Assembly: GCA_905147135.1 (NCBI GenBank)
Contig: LR990056.1
Location: 12,906,001-12,970,000 of the forward strand
Source: Blastobasis lacticolella
Taxonomy: Eukaryota > Arthropoda > Insecta > Lepidoptera > Blastobasidae
Length of the DNA: 64,000 bases
Direction of reading: 5' to 3'
Part shown: in pieces, positions 20,495 through 33,990 of the stretch
How positions within the stretch are numbered: position 1 is the stretch's first letter
Layout: every line of letters starts with the position of its first letter
Position numbers and translations under genes: made by a program
The notes under the pieces: model-generated
The model's database searches: none
Told to the model about the DNA's origin: nothing
The model's input: only the letters and a program-made list of their open reading frames with translations

Positions 20495-20612
20495 AGAGGT
20501 CTCCTCAGAGGCGGGCAACGCATTAGTAGCGCCCCTGGTGTTGCTGTTGGACATAGGCAGCGGTGACCACTTTCCATCAGGTGGCACGATTGCCTGTTTG
20601 TCTGCTGTATAA
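20495..20612 (+). mobile_element. LINE 3' UTR fragment
   Basis: GGCGGGCAACGCATTAGTAG, GGTGTTGCTGTTGGACATAG and GTGACCACTTTCCATCAGG match the 3' end of the LINE at 9826-11036. Plus orientation, 5'-truncated. Confidence 0.7.
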
Positions 20613-21503
20613 CATACAAAAGATACACTAGAAAAATCTTTAACAGGCTTCTCTTTAGTTTCAGCTGTACAGCCCAAAAATACGAGTTGACTGACAGTTA
20701 TATTAATAGCCTCCATTCTCTGTTTACAACGAGCACATAAGTATATCAAATTGGTACAGCAGACAGAATACACAATTTACAGACCACAGAGTAACTTTAC
20801 AAGTATAAGAAAGAGTGAGGACAAGAAAAAAATGATGTTAAAACAAGCCGGTCCCATTTCACTTTCGTCGCGACTGTAGCGGTACCAAACGGTAGACAAG
20901 GTACAGACGTTAACTAAATTGTTAAGCTGGTTGTGGTTGAGGGTTTTATAATAATAATAAATAGCTTTTGCTCTACTGGGTTCCTATGGTTAGCCACATT
21001 AGTCGGCTTTTACGCCGCCCATAGGTTGAATATGTTGATAAAATATTGTACTCTGCCGAACACCACACAGCAATTTAGGAGTTCATTATAAATGATTTTT
21101 GTTCATCAACAATAAATTTTATGTAACAATAACAATGTCGCAATCCTAATCCTATAGTCCTTAAACCGTTTGGAGGACCGACCCTGTACATAGTTTCTAT
21201 GGCGAAGACAGATCACGCATTACACGCATTATTCACATTGCCTCCTCTCCTCGTATAATAATTTTTTTCTTTCCTCATTGCTCAAATGTAAAAGAACCTC
21301 AACAGAAAACGTTCTGTGCGCGACAGTACCATACCGGCACGTGGTCAGAGAGCCGTCCAGCGTGTATAATTTGTAAAAACACTGATGCGGTCGACTTTTT
21401 ACCACACTCTGTCTCTAGGTAACCGGGTGTAACATCTAACACAATACATCTTACCATTGAAGTAATGTGACTTTATAACGGTAACATTGTAAAGTGTAAC
21501 ATT
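20613..21503. other. No gene seen
   Basis: AT-rich. At 21050-21070 CTCTGCCGAACACCACACAG is an inverted match to the start of repeat E at 21504, suggesting a second, opposite fragment of that family. Confidence 0.4.
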
Positions 21504-21760
21504 GGCCGTGTGGTGTCCGGCAGAGTAGAATAGCACCAACCCCTTCACTCATGGGTGTCGTACAAGGCGACTAATGTTTTCGAGGCAAAATATCAAGAGT
21601 CTCCGTAGTCTGGAAAATGGGCAGCAGCATTTTCCATTGTTATATTTAAACACTGCGATCTCCAACCCGCCTGCCAAGCGTGGAGATTATGGCAATAACC
21701 CCCCTTTCGTGGGAGAGGCCCTAAGTCCTGCAGTGGACTGTTACGGGCTGTGATGATGAT
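21504..21760 (+). mobile_element. Repeat E copy (LINE 3' end type)
   Basis: GCCGTGTGGTGTCCGGCAGA, GTGTCGTACAAGGCGACTAA, CCCGCCTGCCAAGCGTGGAG and GTCCTGCAGTGGACTGTTAC, then a short GATGATGAT end. Other copies at 29638-29876 and 47262-47572. The end resembles RTE-type LINE 3' ends; class inferred. Confidence 0.7.
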
Positions 21761-22554
21761 TGTAAAGTGTACCGAGTTCTATTCCAGGTAGGATTCTGTC
21801 GGTCGGTGGAAGAATATTTATTTATGCTATTCAGTGACAAACAAGCAGACAGACTGTGATGGTAAGCTTTAACTGTCGCCCAAACCATCTACAATTCCTA
21901 AATTTATGTTGAAGGTAACAAAAATACAGAATCGCAGGTGCGTTGTCACTGTGAGGACTAAGATGAATTGCCTCATGCCTGTAATTTCCATCTGGGTCTT
22001 TTCCTACCTAGGTCACTGGCCAAATAAGCCGGTTTGAAGGATAGTTACATTATTGAGGTACCTATATCAGTTTCATACTGTTTGCTCTACATTACTTTGT
22101 AAGCTAGTATGAAGTAAAAAGTAAAATAAGTAGTTGACAGTGCAGTCCTCAGATAAGTGTGTATTTTTTGTAATCGAGATCTGCCGGGGCATATCGTTTT
22201 ACCCGAGTCATTTAGCCCGCTGCGCTTTGAGATGACACTCACACTTAACTGAATTTAAACTTCAATACATACGATCGGCGCAATTCAACGATTTGCCTAT
22301 GACATAGATACCAGTTGCCATCAGGTAGATAATTTTATTTCATGAAAGAAATACTTTACTGAATAGAATTGCACAGGTAAATAGAAAGAGTACCTGCAAT
22401 AGACTCAAATTGGTGGAATGTAAGAGGCAAGAGGCGGCCTTATCGTTTATAGCGATTTGTTCTACACAACGTACGGTTTAAGAAGGATTACTAGGAAAAC
22501 TTAAATACTAACTAATTATTTAAAAGTTTATGGGGTTATACCGCGTACTGCCTT

Positions 22555-22625
22555 GGTTTTTTTTATGTTATACGGCAGACAAACAAGCAAGCGGACCACT
22601 TGATGGAAAACCTGATGGTACTGCC
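22555..22625 (-). mobile_element. LINE 3' UTR fragment
   Basis: TTTTTTTTATGTTATACGGC, AGACAAACAAGCAAGC and ACCACTTGATGG are the reverse of the LINE tail CCATCAGGTGGC...GCCTGTTTG...A(n). The T run marks its 3' end. Confidence 0.6.
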
Positions 22626-22848
22626 TTGGTTAACGGTACTTGGTTAAAACAATAGGTTATTCGAGTGTAATTTTGTTCAACAATAAGATAGGTAACAAAC
22701 AAATAAGGTACACATTTTTTGCGAGAAATTGAATAATCAATATAATTTAAAAATCCACTAAAAATTATTATGTTCTGTTATAGGTAATGGATTGCTAATT
22801 ATGTGGTGTGTCTGAATGGCATACGTCATTAACTAAATATAATTATAA

Positions 22849-23056
22849 CATGCTTGGACAATTCACACACTGTCATCTAGCCCCGAAGCGGGCAAAGCTT
22901 GTGTTATGGGTGCTAGACAACTGACAAACTACATACTTATTATACATATTACACCCGCAACAGAAATTGTAATACATTATTTCAATTTTTGTTAGGCCGG
23001 GAATCGAGCACGGGACCTCTGCGTGGCATACTCACCAACTGAACCACTCAGGTTGT
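22849..23056 (-). mobile_element. SINE family A copy
   Basis: Reverse strand carries GACAACCTGAGTGGTTCAGT at the head and ends in CTAGATGACAGTGTGTGAAT. The B box is damaged (GTGCTCGATTCCCGG). Slightly shorter than the copy at 20158. Confidence 0.75.
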
Positions 23057-23914
23057 CAAACTAACACGCGTACTATATATATACTCAGAGCACTTCCTCA
23101 AAAACATCTACTTAGTTATCTTCAGCTTATCTTCAGACTTAAATTTTGTACACAAAAGCACGTTCTATTCGAATAAAGTCGGTGATAATATTATTTACCT
23201 ATGAGGAACATAGACCTGTTTAACATGTTAAGCTATGTTATGTTAATAGATTATAATAATTACCAGCTCATCATACCTGTTTATATTTTAACTATATGGA
23301 GACTATAACAGCGATACCTAGCTTAAAGTAATTTTATCTTAGGTTGGAAACCATAACTCATTACAAATTAAAATACCACGTACACTCGGATTTGGCATTT
23401 CATACCTATTTTGCTTTATTTTGACCAAATTTCGAGTGTAATCAACACTGACCCCACAACAAGCCACCTCCCTACCCCATTACATACCGCTGCAGTTCCT
23501 AGGAACTCCACACTGACTACTATACCCTAGTCATTAACCTCTACAAATCCAGCGAATCCCTCGCATTTACCGTGGCCAAAGCTGGTCTCTGGCAGCAAAT
23601 TACCAGGCAATACCACCCACTTCAAGTATCGGTGATTTTGACCCACTTATGCGGAGAGAAGTGATGCTTTGCCATGTGCTCTTCCCATCTCGTGATGTGC
23701 GAAACTTTCGCCCAGTGTGAGGAAAATGTGTACTCTGACCTTTGGCGTCGTGACTCCCCGGCCGATCAGAAACGAGTTGGGTTTAATGATGTTATATACA
23801 GTAGTAATATTATAAGCGGTGTTAAGTTTTAGTTTTGCTTAACATTTCGTTATTAGCTAGTGGACCCTGTGCGACCTCAATCGGGTACGCCTACTGTAGA
23901 GGTAATCCTATCTA
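23057..23914. other. No gene seen
   Basis: AT-rich to moderately GC sequence. No terminal repeats or recognisable frames noticed. Confidence 0.4.
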
Positions 23915-24062
23915 CCCTTTTTTCTTGCTTATAAACTTTCATATCTATTGTTGAAAAGAAAACCGCATTAAAATCCGTTGCGTAGTTTAAAAGACCTAAG
24001 TGTACATAGTTAAGTACATAGGTATATAGGCACAGACGGCGGGAAGCGACTTTGTTTTATAC
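23915..24062 (-). mobile_element. Helitron-like fragment, reverse
   Basis: Reverse strand reads GTCGCTTCCCGCCGTCTGTG ... CTAAGTAC ... AACGGATTTTAATGCGG and AACAATAGATATGAAAG, the same block order as in the fragments at 24760 and 49585. Confidence 0.45.
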
Positions 24063-24599
24063 TATGTATAGAAGTGCGCAGTTAAACAGATGTGCTTCCC
24101 TAGTCAAATAAATCACAGAACAGTCAATAAAATTGTGAACTTAAATGAAAAACTGTACGAACGGCAAGTTTGGGTACCTTGCTATTTTTCTGAGTTAACG
24201 CTAATTCAGATAAATATCTCTCTACGGACGTAACTGTACACTGAAGGCATACACCAACTCACTGACGTACTTTACTTATTTTTGTTTAGTTTCACTAGGT
24301 TGACTTACGATTCATACTTAGATTAGGTACAAGCAAACAAAAGCGCGTGAAAACTTTCACACTAATTAAATTGGGATGGCTTAAACTAGAGATGATTTTG
24401 ATCTGTCAAAATATGAATAAACAATGGCATGTTGAGAGTACTTTGTGTATTAAATTCCCGCGCAAGAAGGCCGGGCGTCTGTGTTTACGCATATTCTGAT
24501 TATGACCGTTAAATTCGGAACGGACATCTGCATTTAATATCTGCAGCGGTAATTTGTACATACCTACGTTGTAGTCGGGTAATACGTCTGCAACACGAT

Positions 24600-24716
24600 C
24601 TCGCGAAGGTCGTGAGGAACCAATGGAAGCAAGAGGCACAAAGACAATCGGTGTGGAAGGTGTGGGAGAAGGGGTTCAGCAGTGGACGTCCAACGGCTGA
24701 GATGGTGATGATAAAC
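24600..24716 (+). mobile_element. LINE 3' end with GATG tail
   Basis: GTGTGGGAGAAGGGGTTCAG then CAGTGGACGTCCAACGGCTG and AGATGGTGATGATAA. This resembles a common 3' end of RTE-like LINEs. The overlapping minus-strand open frames are shadows. Confidence 0.6.
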
Positions 24717-24759
24717 ACAACTGCATTGCAGAAAGGCTCCCGGTCAAGCAAAACAAAAT

Positions 24760-24955
24760 CGTTTCCGCCTGTCGTCCCTATGTAGCTATGTACTCGTATA
24801 TATGTATCTATGAACGCTTAGATCTTTCAAACTACGCTTTCAACAATATTGATTCAAGAGGAAACTTAATAAGCAAGAAAAAGAAAGGGTAGGTCGGTAA
24901 ACCTAGGGGTAGGACGCCACGCGAACGAAGTTACGCGGGGTCCACTAGTATGATA
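24760..24955 (+). mobile_element. Helitron-like fragment ending CCACTAGT
   Basis: CGCCTGTCGTCCCTATGTAG, CTTAGATCTTTCAAACTACG, ATTGATTCAAGAGGAAACTT, GGGGTAGGACGCCACGCGAA and the end GGTCCACTAGT. Confidence 0.6.
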
Positions 24956-25480
24956 TAAAAGCATGTTACATCATCATCTCGATCGTCACTTACAACTAGG
25001 CGAAATGGTGGACTTATCACATCACTTTACATAAATATTGTAAACGCGGAAGTAAGAGAACGCAAACGATAAAATGAGAAAATATCGGAATCCCTCCGGT
25101 CTTTTCAATGTTGATAAGAAGGATTACTATGTCTATAATACTATAAGCACTTCAATACGTTTACGTACGATAGAGTTAAATTAGAGAAGAAAACCAATAC
25201 GCATTACAACAAATGAGCCCGGCACGAAGTAACCAGGTACTCGTAACCCACGATTGTTATGTCACAGATTGAGGCGAACACGTCTCTGTTTGATTATCCA
25301 ATTACGAAGATCTCCTCGTGAGATGACACACGGAAAATCCCGGGTTGAAGCACGCGGTTTACGTAGTCTCTGTTGAGAGTGGCCAGTTTTTGTCGTGTTG
25401 TGTTGTCGTCTATTCATTTCAATATTATAGATGATGATTAATGTGAGCAGGAATTATTTTTTGGTGCTTAATAATTAAAT

Positions 25481-25673
25481 ATGCTTGGAAAATTCACTCA
25501 GCGCAATCTAGCCTTAAAGTCTTAGCAAAGCTTGTGTTTAGGTGCTAGACAACTGATAAACCACTTATATACTTTTACATGCTTTTTTTATATGCTTATT
25601 ATTCATATTATAATACCTAGACCTGTATCAGAAATTAAAGTTCATCATTTTGAATTTCTGCTCGGCCGGGAAT
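25481..25673 (-). mobile_element. SINE family A copy, head lost
   Basis: Body and tail present (ATGCTTGGAAAATTCACTCA ... TGAATTTCTGCTCGGCCGGG), cut off inside the B box at 25673, where it joins a Helitron-like end. Confidence 0.75.
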
Positions 25674-25737
25674 TATAATTAGGGGAAGGGTAGGGGTAGG
25701 ACGTCACGCGAACGAAGTCGCGTCGAGTCCACTAGTA
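25674..25737 (+). mobile_element. Helitron-like 3' terminus fused to a SINE
   Basis: GGGTAGGGGTAGGACGTCAC, GCGAACGAAGTCGCG and the end GAGTCCACTAGT. It directly abuts the truncated SINE at 25673, so the junction marks an insertion or recombination point. Confidence 0.55.
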
Positions 25738-26221
25738 TGACTATATTTCGGTATGTAAGATTGCGTACAAATTCTGATTTTCTAAGTGGTTAATACAAAG
25801 AGATCCACGAGGAAGATTTAGAAGCCTCATCTTAATATATTTAATTACGTAGTACAAACTACAGTCACAGCATTTAGGCGTATCTCTCGTAACGAATTTA
25901 GATACGCCTGTTAAATCTATCAGCAGCACAATGCTGTCTAATAAAAGAACTGGTTTCTGTATTATTTTGTGTTGATATTAATTTATTCAATCGCTCACCA
26001 TTTGCGGACAGCGGGTTGACCTTACTCTGGCATTTGGAAAATGTTCAGTGCAGCGTTTCGGTATTCCGTTTACAACTTGCTTGTCACATAACTGGTGAAT
26101 TTTATGCGGAAACAAATAATGCTTTACTCCATTATCTTTTGCAAGGACTTCATTTAGTATGATGTTCTGTGATTTGGCTTATTATTATAGCCTATTCCTA
26201 GAGTGATTAGATAAATGTTTT
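25738..26221. other. No gene seen
   Basis: AT-rich, no supported frame or repeat end. Confidence 0.4.
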
Positions 26222-26375
26222 GCCCCAAAAAGGGCAGGTCAGGAGTACCTTCAACCGTTTTATAATGTGGTAGAGGTGAGAGAGGTGTGTCAGGATCGTA
26301 GCTTATGGCACTCCGTAGTCTCTGTCTACCCCTATGGGACACGGGCGAGTGTGTGTATCTATTCCTACGGGAAAA
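26222..26375 (+). repeat. Interspersed repeat H, uninterrupted copy
   Basis: AAAAAGGGCAGGTCAGGAGT, ACCTTCAACCG, GTGTGTCAGGATCGTAGC, CGTAGTCTCTGTCTACCC and GACACGGGCGAGTGTGTGTA. It lacks the MITE found at the matching place in 2011-2380 and so shows the empty site. Confidence 0.65.
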
Positions 26376-26929
26376 AGGCGTGATGTTATTATTATGTACG
26401 TATGTATTCTGTGCTAACAGAACCTCGAAGGGAATGCTATCCATGTCGATTACACGAAAGCTTATTTAATAAGCCGAAATAGTTATATGCAATAGCGCTA
26501 GTACGAAATATGCTCACTATATAGTCAGGTGTGCTCTTCACATTGATTAGATGTGTTAAAGATGATACAAACTGGGCGTGTCCAGTGCTATAATGTGATG
26601 ACATAATCACAAGGCCTGCGCGCTAATGATCATCAATAAAATCAATATCTTCCAAAGTTTTATCTCATATTGCCTTAAGATATTACGAGCCTCGATTAAG
26701 GTGAAATTTTTTGTCACGATACTTTGTTTACGTATGTATTTAGCTAATAGAATCATTTTTTTTTCAAGGTAAGCCATTACCTGTATTGTAGCCTATGGAC
26801 GTTTGCAATACTAGGCGTAGCCGACCTTTTCAGAAGCTTCACGAAAAATTTCCATTCCATACTGTAGGTACCTACTCACTAAGAATACCTCAACCGTTCA
26901 TTTTACAACCTAAAACTGCGTGGAAGAAT

Positions 26930-27035
26930 TATTTTTTATGTTATACGGCAGACAAGTGGTCACCGCGGCCTATAAACATCAGCAATACCACACTAATACA
27001 ATGCGTTGCCCGCCTCTGAAGACCTCTAATATACC
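26930..27035 (-). mobile_element. LINE 3' UTR fragment
   Basis: TTTTTTATGTTATACGGCAG, AAGTGGTCACCGCGGCC, ATCAGCAATACCACACTAA and TGCGTTGCCCGCCTC, reverse of the tail at 20505-20612. Confidence 0.6.
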
Positions 27036-29637
27036 TCATGAATGATCCCATGTCATAGTTCAAAGGAAACACAAAGAAAACGAACTATCGTGGAAGAATG
27101 ATCCGCAACAACGCTTGGTAGTCGGGATGAAGATGATATTATCTGAAATGGGACCAGAATACACTGATGGTGTCTATTTTCTTGGAGACGCTATAGACAG
27201 CTGGTCTATCGCATCTTACGTAAGTACGACCCATGTGTTGATGTGTAGTATGGGGCCAATCTGTCGCCATATGTAAACAACATCACCGCAGACAACACAA
27301 GCACAACTTAAACGAAAACTTTATACATTCTTGTCTCATTATAATTCAGACAGTCGCATCACAGAATCAATAAACAGGAAAAGATATAAACTTGATTGAC
27401 CGATTCGAGTATCGTTGGCCACTTTAGTAATCTTTAAGCATTTGAATTGTCGTTTAAGTTTCGGGTTCTGTCTTGCGGACAAAACAGTATGAAGAGATAA
27501 GTTTGTATCACTTTTCTGAAAGGTTTTTTTGCTTTGAGGAAAAAAATATGTATGATAATAATCTTAATACCTATCTAAGTGGTAATTCCATGATTACGAC
27601 CGTAATCTGTGTAGGTAATAACCATTTTGTTGCTGACAGGGAAGAGACGAAGGTAAATAGAAAATTGTTCCTGTTAGTCATTGGGAAATTTGCAAAGATT
27701 TCCTTCTAAGTTTTTACATACATGTAGGTATTCCTCGCTGCGTAAAACCTTCAAGTGCGAATCGGATTTGTACGTACTTTATACGTACGTTCTTTTACGC
27801 AACAAAAACTTTAAAAAATATTTCCATACATTTAACATGGATCTCGGATTTATCTCGTTGACTTTAACTGCTTGCTATGAAACTCGTAGGGAGTATAGTC
27901 ACAACAGTTAAAACAAAGTTAGGGCATTTATAGTTCTTTGCGAATGATATATGATATGATATACAACCCTAACAATAACAATATTTATAAAGTTCTCATA
28001 TAGAAAACCATTAATACCGAATTCATTGTATATCTTAATTTTTTACACACTTTTGTTATGTATTAACCAATTGAATTTCAAATTCAAGGCGAACGACGCG
28101 AACGCGACAAATTTTTATTGGACAGGCTGTTTACGATTCCGAATATTAAACTTGACTAAATACATTCATGTGCGGAATTATGATTTTGTCGTGCTTCGGC
28201 TTCAGAAAAATAGTTTCTTTTTCAGACTATTAAAGTCAATTCAATCGTTTTTGAATAATCTATATGGATAGATTAAATATCCATATAGATTTGTAAGAAT
28301 AGTCTTACAAACTGTTATTTTGCGTCAAAATATCAAACTGTAGATCATATAGATGTAATCAGCACCTAGTACCTAAGTATCATATGCATAGCCTATGCCA
28401 TATTTCAAATTGCAATAAATTCATTGCGATGGTACTGAATGAAATGGAGTACAATTTGAACCATATTTTTTGTTTCAGGTAAACGATAGAAACAACCCAA
28501 CCAAACGTTATTTCACGATTTGTCGAATCGAATTGGATGCGAATGTAAGCGACATGGTGACACATCGGTTCCCATAAAGGGCTTGGACGGAAGTCCATAC
28601 AATTGGAAAGGATTTCGATTGTCACACGGTGAGTAGGTATATTTATTGACGCAGCCTTATATGGGACGTCGGGCACGCCCTTGAACCGATTTGTGATTCG
28701 ATTTTCGGATTCATTCGATATACTTGGGTCAGCGTATAAGCCTCGCTATTCAGCGGGGCAACGCGGCCAGACTTCTGGGCATTCTGACCTTGGGAATTTT
28801 TTTTACCTTTAATATAAGTTAGGTTAAGTACGTTTTTTTGTTTATTATAGGTAAATAACTAATGTTTTTATAAATTGTAAATAAATATTTAATCGTCGAT
28901 TTACTTAATTGATTCTTGAATCTTTCGTTTCCGCGTTTCAGCTTTGGAGCTAATGTAACTGTAGTATGATGATCGTCGTTCGTCACATTTGACGATGATT
29001 GAAATACATCGTAAACGCGATATCGCTTCTGAATACCTTAAGCAAATTAAATGTGATCTCTCACTCCGTTAGGTAATAGTGTGGAAAGCCTATCAGGGAA
29101 AGAATTTTTTAATATTTTTGGTGGTTTTAGAAATTAGAACGTTCAAACGAACAAGTGTACAATTAGTAAGTCTAAAATGCAGCTAATCCGAACGTATATT
29201 ATCGTAGATTGGCCTGTCATATGGCGCGCTTATGAAGTGGTATGTTGATTAAAACTCATAAATTCATTAAATTCATTAGCTTGCACACTTACCTAGACAG
29301 TTGCAAATGACCTCAATATTCGCTTATTAACTGTTTTAAGTTACGCTACATATACCTATACAGGGTGTAAAAAGACCGCTTCTTCTTCGTCGAGTCAATT
29401 TTCGAAAACCCTATTTATTAACTAGATATGGCTTGCCCGGTAGTCGGCCACGGCAACTAAATTACGCTAGAATTAATTGTAACCTCATATTCTACCCATG
29501 AAACTGAACAACTTCCCTTAAGAAACATACCCCCGGACACTCATAGTCACAAAGTTCGAGTTTCTAGATGTATAGCGAGTTTAGGGTATCGCTCTACCTT
29601 TTATGTTATTAAAAAATGTATACACGTTAAGTTTTAA
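27036..29637. other. No gene seen; one small hairpin
   Basis: AT-rich. A hairpin at 28258-28290 has 13-bp arms (ATCTATATGGATA) around GATTAAA. Near 28725-28790, GCGTATAAGCCTCGCTATTC and GCGGGGCAACGCGGCC resemble a common insect LINE piece, too short to assign. Several open frames of 60-100 residues match nothing known to me. Confidence 0.4.
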
Positions 29638-29876
29638 ACAATTGCACCCACCCCTTACACTCCTGGGAGTCGTACAAGGCGACTAATGTTTTCGATTCAA
29701 AAGATCTAGAGTCTTCGTAGGCTGGAAAATGGCAACAGCGTTTTCCATTGTTAAATTTATAACACTGCGATCACCAATCCGCGTGCCAAGCGTGGAGATT
29801 ATGGCAATAACCTGCCCTTTCGTGTGAGAGGCCTTAAGTTCTGCAGTAGATTTATATGGGCTGTGATGATGAAGTT
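29638..29876 (+). mobile_element. Repeat E copy
   Basis: CTCCTGGGAGTCGTACAAGG, TAACACTGCGATCACCAATC, GCCAAGCGTGGAGATTATGG and the end GGGCTGTGATGATGAAG. Diverged relative to 21504-21760. Confidence 0.7.
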
Positions 29877-31978
29877 TTAACTCCACAGTTTAACTATACC
29901 TTCAGTTTTAACATAATAAGGCTATTACATAAGTCCGATTTATATGGCAATTTTCATATGTGACAATTGTCATAGCATTGCCAGATAAAGCTAACTTATG
30001 TAACTGACGTACGACCAGTTAAACAGCACAGTTAAAACTGAGACCACAATTGAACTGGTCAACGATAACGCGTTGATGTCTTTTGTACTGGCGAGCCTTG
30101 CTTCAGAGGGAGAAATTTTATTCCCATTGCACAGCTCGTTACGTATTTAGCTATGAATTTTAGCTACGTAATAGGACGAACGGGATGTATGTTTTGCCTT
30201 TCCAGATCAGACAACCATCAGTTGCAAGCAAGATGCAATGGCAAGATTCATGTACCCGAAATGAAAAAAATGCTATTAGTTTTTAAATGAAACGATTTGT
30301 CTGTAACAATATATACAATACGACCTTAACTAAAACTACGTTAAAAAAGAAACATAATTACCTAATTATCAATATAATAATAAAGCGAATATTTTGTCAG
30401 TTTATAATTACGAGTACTAAGAAGCTACACTACACACATTTTTCCCTGCACCTTTGCTCAGCTTGGATCTCTGTGAACAATGAATTACCCCGCGGGGTCC
30501 TCTTTCTTTTTTGGAGACCAACAGTGTAGCCTCTCGTTAGTGAATTTTTTTTAAATCAGTTCTTCGTTTTGGAGAGGTAAACGTAGAAACATACAAATTT
30601 ATTAATTTCTATAATTACATGCTATAGTGGTAATTATATTAAAATTAGTACATGAATTTAGAAAAAAGATCGCTTAGGTCACTGTCAGTGATCTCTAGGT
30701 CACTTTGAACTAGTATAAGCATTTTATGTAATATAGACGATTGCATACTTTCCCAATGACCCAGTGAAAATATTGCATACCTACTTTGCACGCAATGCAA
30801 TTGACGCATTCAGCACAAATCGCAAATAATTATGAATATTTATTAGCTATCATTATTAGTCATACATGAATGCACCTCATTCGTAATCATTCGCAGTAAT
30901 TGGTAGGTACGAAGAACAATAGACCCGGTAAAAAATGAAGAATACTCTCATGGGTTTTAATAAAGGATATGCTCAAGGAGATACAATTGTACAAACTTAT
31001 CCGTTCAGTAGACGGCGGCGCTAGTGCGGCTAGTGGACATTGATTGACCTATTGGACAGTAACATTTACTAAATGACGTCTATAGTTTCGATTTTGTCTA
31101 CTACATGCACTGTTGGTCGTGTTTTTGTTGTTTGCTAACGACCACGTCTCAAAGACAAATCACTTTTCACTATTAAACAGTGAAAACCTCTTTGATTTGA
31201 AGCGTTAAGGTTTGTAGCGAAGTTTATCAATAAGTAATAAATAATTATATCATAAGACATTTATCAATAAATACCAAACTGATAACAATCAGATGGTCTA
31301 AGTAGCAAAACGTCCAACAGCGCGAAACTCCTACTCTAATTAGCGCTGGTAGCCTAAGTGCGGGCTTTATTGTTCATAGGAAGCATATGAAAGGACATGT
31401 CAGAAGTGCCATCAACCGGGCGCGGGCGTAGCGTTTGGTAGTGGAATACCAGAGGTGTACTTCATACGTTAAAAAAAAGGAAAATAATTTAAAATCCGTC
31501 ATCTATAAAATGAATTTAACCTTAAAATAAAAGGCCCAAAACCCGCTCGATTAAATTTTTATTTAAATTTTAATGTAATAAGTTTTTTTTTGTACATACA
31601 GTGAATACGTTACACAGATTTTAAATTTACAATTAAAGATTGTGAGCCAGTCTCACTTAGTCTTACGCTCCAGAGCTTAAACTAGACTTTCGTCTGTATC
31701 TTAGGTCTCCAGGTCCCAATCTCAAGAAAAAGAACAGTTCAAGAAAACATTAGAGCCCATCAGAATGGCCAACGTAGAGAAAATAAATATATAATTTAAA
31801 TAATGTATCCAGTGACACTCGCGCCACTAAAACGAATCAAATTATGTGTCTAAATCGATTTGGTCTATAGAGCGCCACAACGGAATGTCTAATAAACACA
31901 TTACCCTCCTTTGCTTCGCGCAGTCGGGTGGAAGCTATAGCGAATTCTCTAACACAAATTGCCATTTTTTATTGTTAA
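29877..31978. other. No gene seen
   Basis: AT-rich. A degenerate trace of repeat H is at 31389-31450 (ACATGTCAGAAGTGCCATCA). No supported coding frame; the 80-residue frame at 30287-30529 is low-complexity. Confidence 0.4.
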
Positions 31979-32198
31979 ACGACGTCTGCCACGCGGAGGT
32001 CCCGGGTTCCATTCCCGGCTGAGCAAACATTGAAATGAATTTCAATTCCTGTACTGGGTCTGAGTGTAGTATTATATACCTATAATAAGTATATATAGAA
32101 AAAAAAAAGTGTATAAGTAGTTTATCAGTTACCTAACACCCATACCACAAGCTTTGCTTACAATAGCTAGATGGCGCTGTGTGAATTTGTCCAAGCAT
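31979..32198 (+). mobile_element. SINE family A copy, A box lost
   Basis: Begins near CTGCCACGCGGAGGTCCCGG, has the B box region GGTTCCATTCCCGG, and ends CTAGATGGCGCTGTGTGAAT followed by an A run at 32200. Confidence 0.8.
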
Positions 32199-33829
32199 AG
32201 AAAAAAAACGCCGTTTGATCCACATAGCTACCAGGCGAGCATGAGTAACGTGGCGTGCGTTTAATCTCCACTCCTACCACGAATACGCGTCGCAGTTGAC
32301 GGAGCTCGCCCCCGAATCGCTGCAACCCACTTTCTCCGGGTGGATGAGATTTGGTGGAGTGCCGACGCGATACGTTCTTAGTAAAAGTTTAATTAAGTAT
32401 GTTATAGATGTAAAAGTGGGAATGTCATTATGATTTTTCGATAGACGTAATTATAAACGTACTTTAATAGTCCTGTTTATGTGCGTTATGTTTAGAATTG
32501 ACCACGGATTTGCACGATGGAATTTGTCAACGATGCTGCCGAAGATAAAAAAATTACGTTTATTTTAAATGCAAAATGAAATACTTGTGAGTGAGAAAAT
32601 ATTTTGGATACACACTAATTTCGTATATTACCTGTGAATTGAATTGAATGAGAGATTTAAAATAATCTCTAAGCACCTCAAGTAGGCACTCCATAAGTCA
32701 AATGAAAGAAAAAATTACACCGCGACCTCTCGACCACAACACAGTATTAGTGTATCGTGCCGCGACGAACACGTTAACATTAACGATAACGATAAGAATA
32801 CGTTTACACGAAGCCCACAACGACAGAGATCATCATAATAGCAACACACTTTTTCTCATCCACGGCCAATTTACCACAGAACACTTTCAAAATCAAAATG
32901 GGCACTCAATTGGGTCATCTCAAATCATAGTGGGTCATTTTACACTTGTTTCGCTTGCTTGCATCTAGCACGCATGGTGGGTCAGGAAAATCGTGGTTAC
33001 GTAACTACGTAACTCACTTGAGTACCCGTATTTGCGAGCTAAGAGCCGATCATCCAATGATATATCTGATGTAATGCTAGGGAAAGTGGAGGTTTTGGGA
33101 AGTAGGAATTTCAGGTTCCACGCAACCGAGTGACATTGAGTGGACCTTGAGATTTTTCATTTATTATTAAACCAGCTGACCCTAAAGTTCTTAACGAAAC
33201 TCAATAAAAACTCCTCTCCCCAATTAAATCATGGTCAGTTCGTTTACTTCTGCTGGTTAAATTAAATTAACAGAAAAATAGGTTTTTATACATCTGAGAT
33301 GGCGGTCAAACGTCAGGCTAGCATATTTAAAAAAATCTACTGTCAAGTCAAAGAAATCGGGTAGAAATTGATTCTTGTATTTGTATGTAATATGACACTT
33401 ATTATAAGACTGCAAATAGTAGTGTGGGGCTATGAATGTTGATCGTTGTTATAGATAGAACATAGCAAACATGATTCAAAAACGCATAAAATGTTGCCTA
33501 CGCGCTCAGCCGCGTCTTTAAGCGGGCAACGCGCTACTAACTATTTTGATAGTTGCGTGAGTGAGGCCGGTGTTTGCTTATAACAACCTTACAATCATGA
33601 AGCTAATTTCCTTTAAAATTCTCACTTCAACAAGTGCATTGAACTAAAGTGCCTATAGCTCGGTAAATCGCCAATGGTATCCTCGTGGTAACCATTACAT
33701 TTCGCAATACAAAAATAAATACACATAAAACGTGTTACGAGGCATTGCTACAACGCAACCGGCAATTTTGTAAGTTTTATATCTTCATAGATTTATTTTG
33801 CTTATTACAAAGGAGGCTTAAATTGCGAT
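32199..33829. other. No gene seen
   Basis: Mixed sequence with a moderately GC patch at 32220-32375 of unknown origin. No repeat ends or credible frames. Confidence 0.35.
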
Positions 33830-33990
33830 GAATCTTCAGTCGGAGAGGAGCGTTTGCGACATGCGTGCGCGCGTTATTTGCCGAGTTTATGTGACGTCTT
33901 ACTGACAGCTAGACAGTTTCGAAAGTGAATACACGCTCAGTATACGTGTCTATAGCGGCACATTCAAATAAATCAGTTTCGCTATCTGGG
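33830..33990 (+). promoter_or_regulatory. Weak promoter-like island
   Basis: CpG-containing GCGACATGCGTGCGCGCG, a CRE-like TGACGTCT at 33891-33898 and an arthropod initiator-like TCAGTA at 33937-33942. No coding frame or donor is tied to it. Low confidence. Confidence 0.2.
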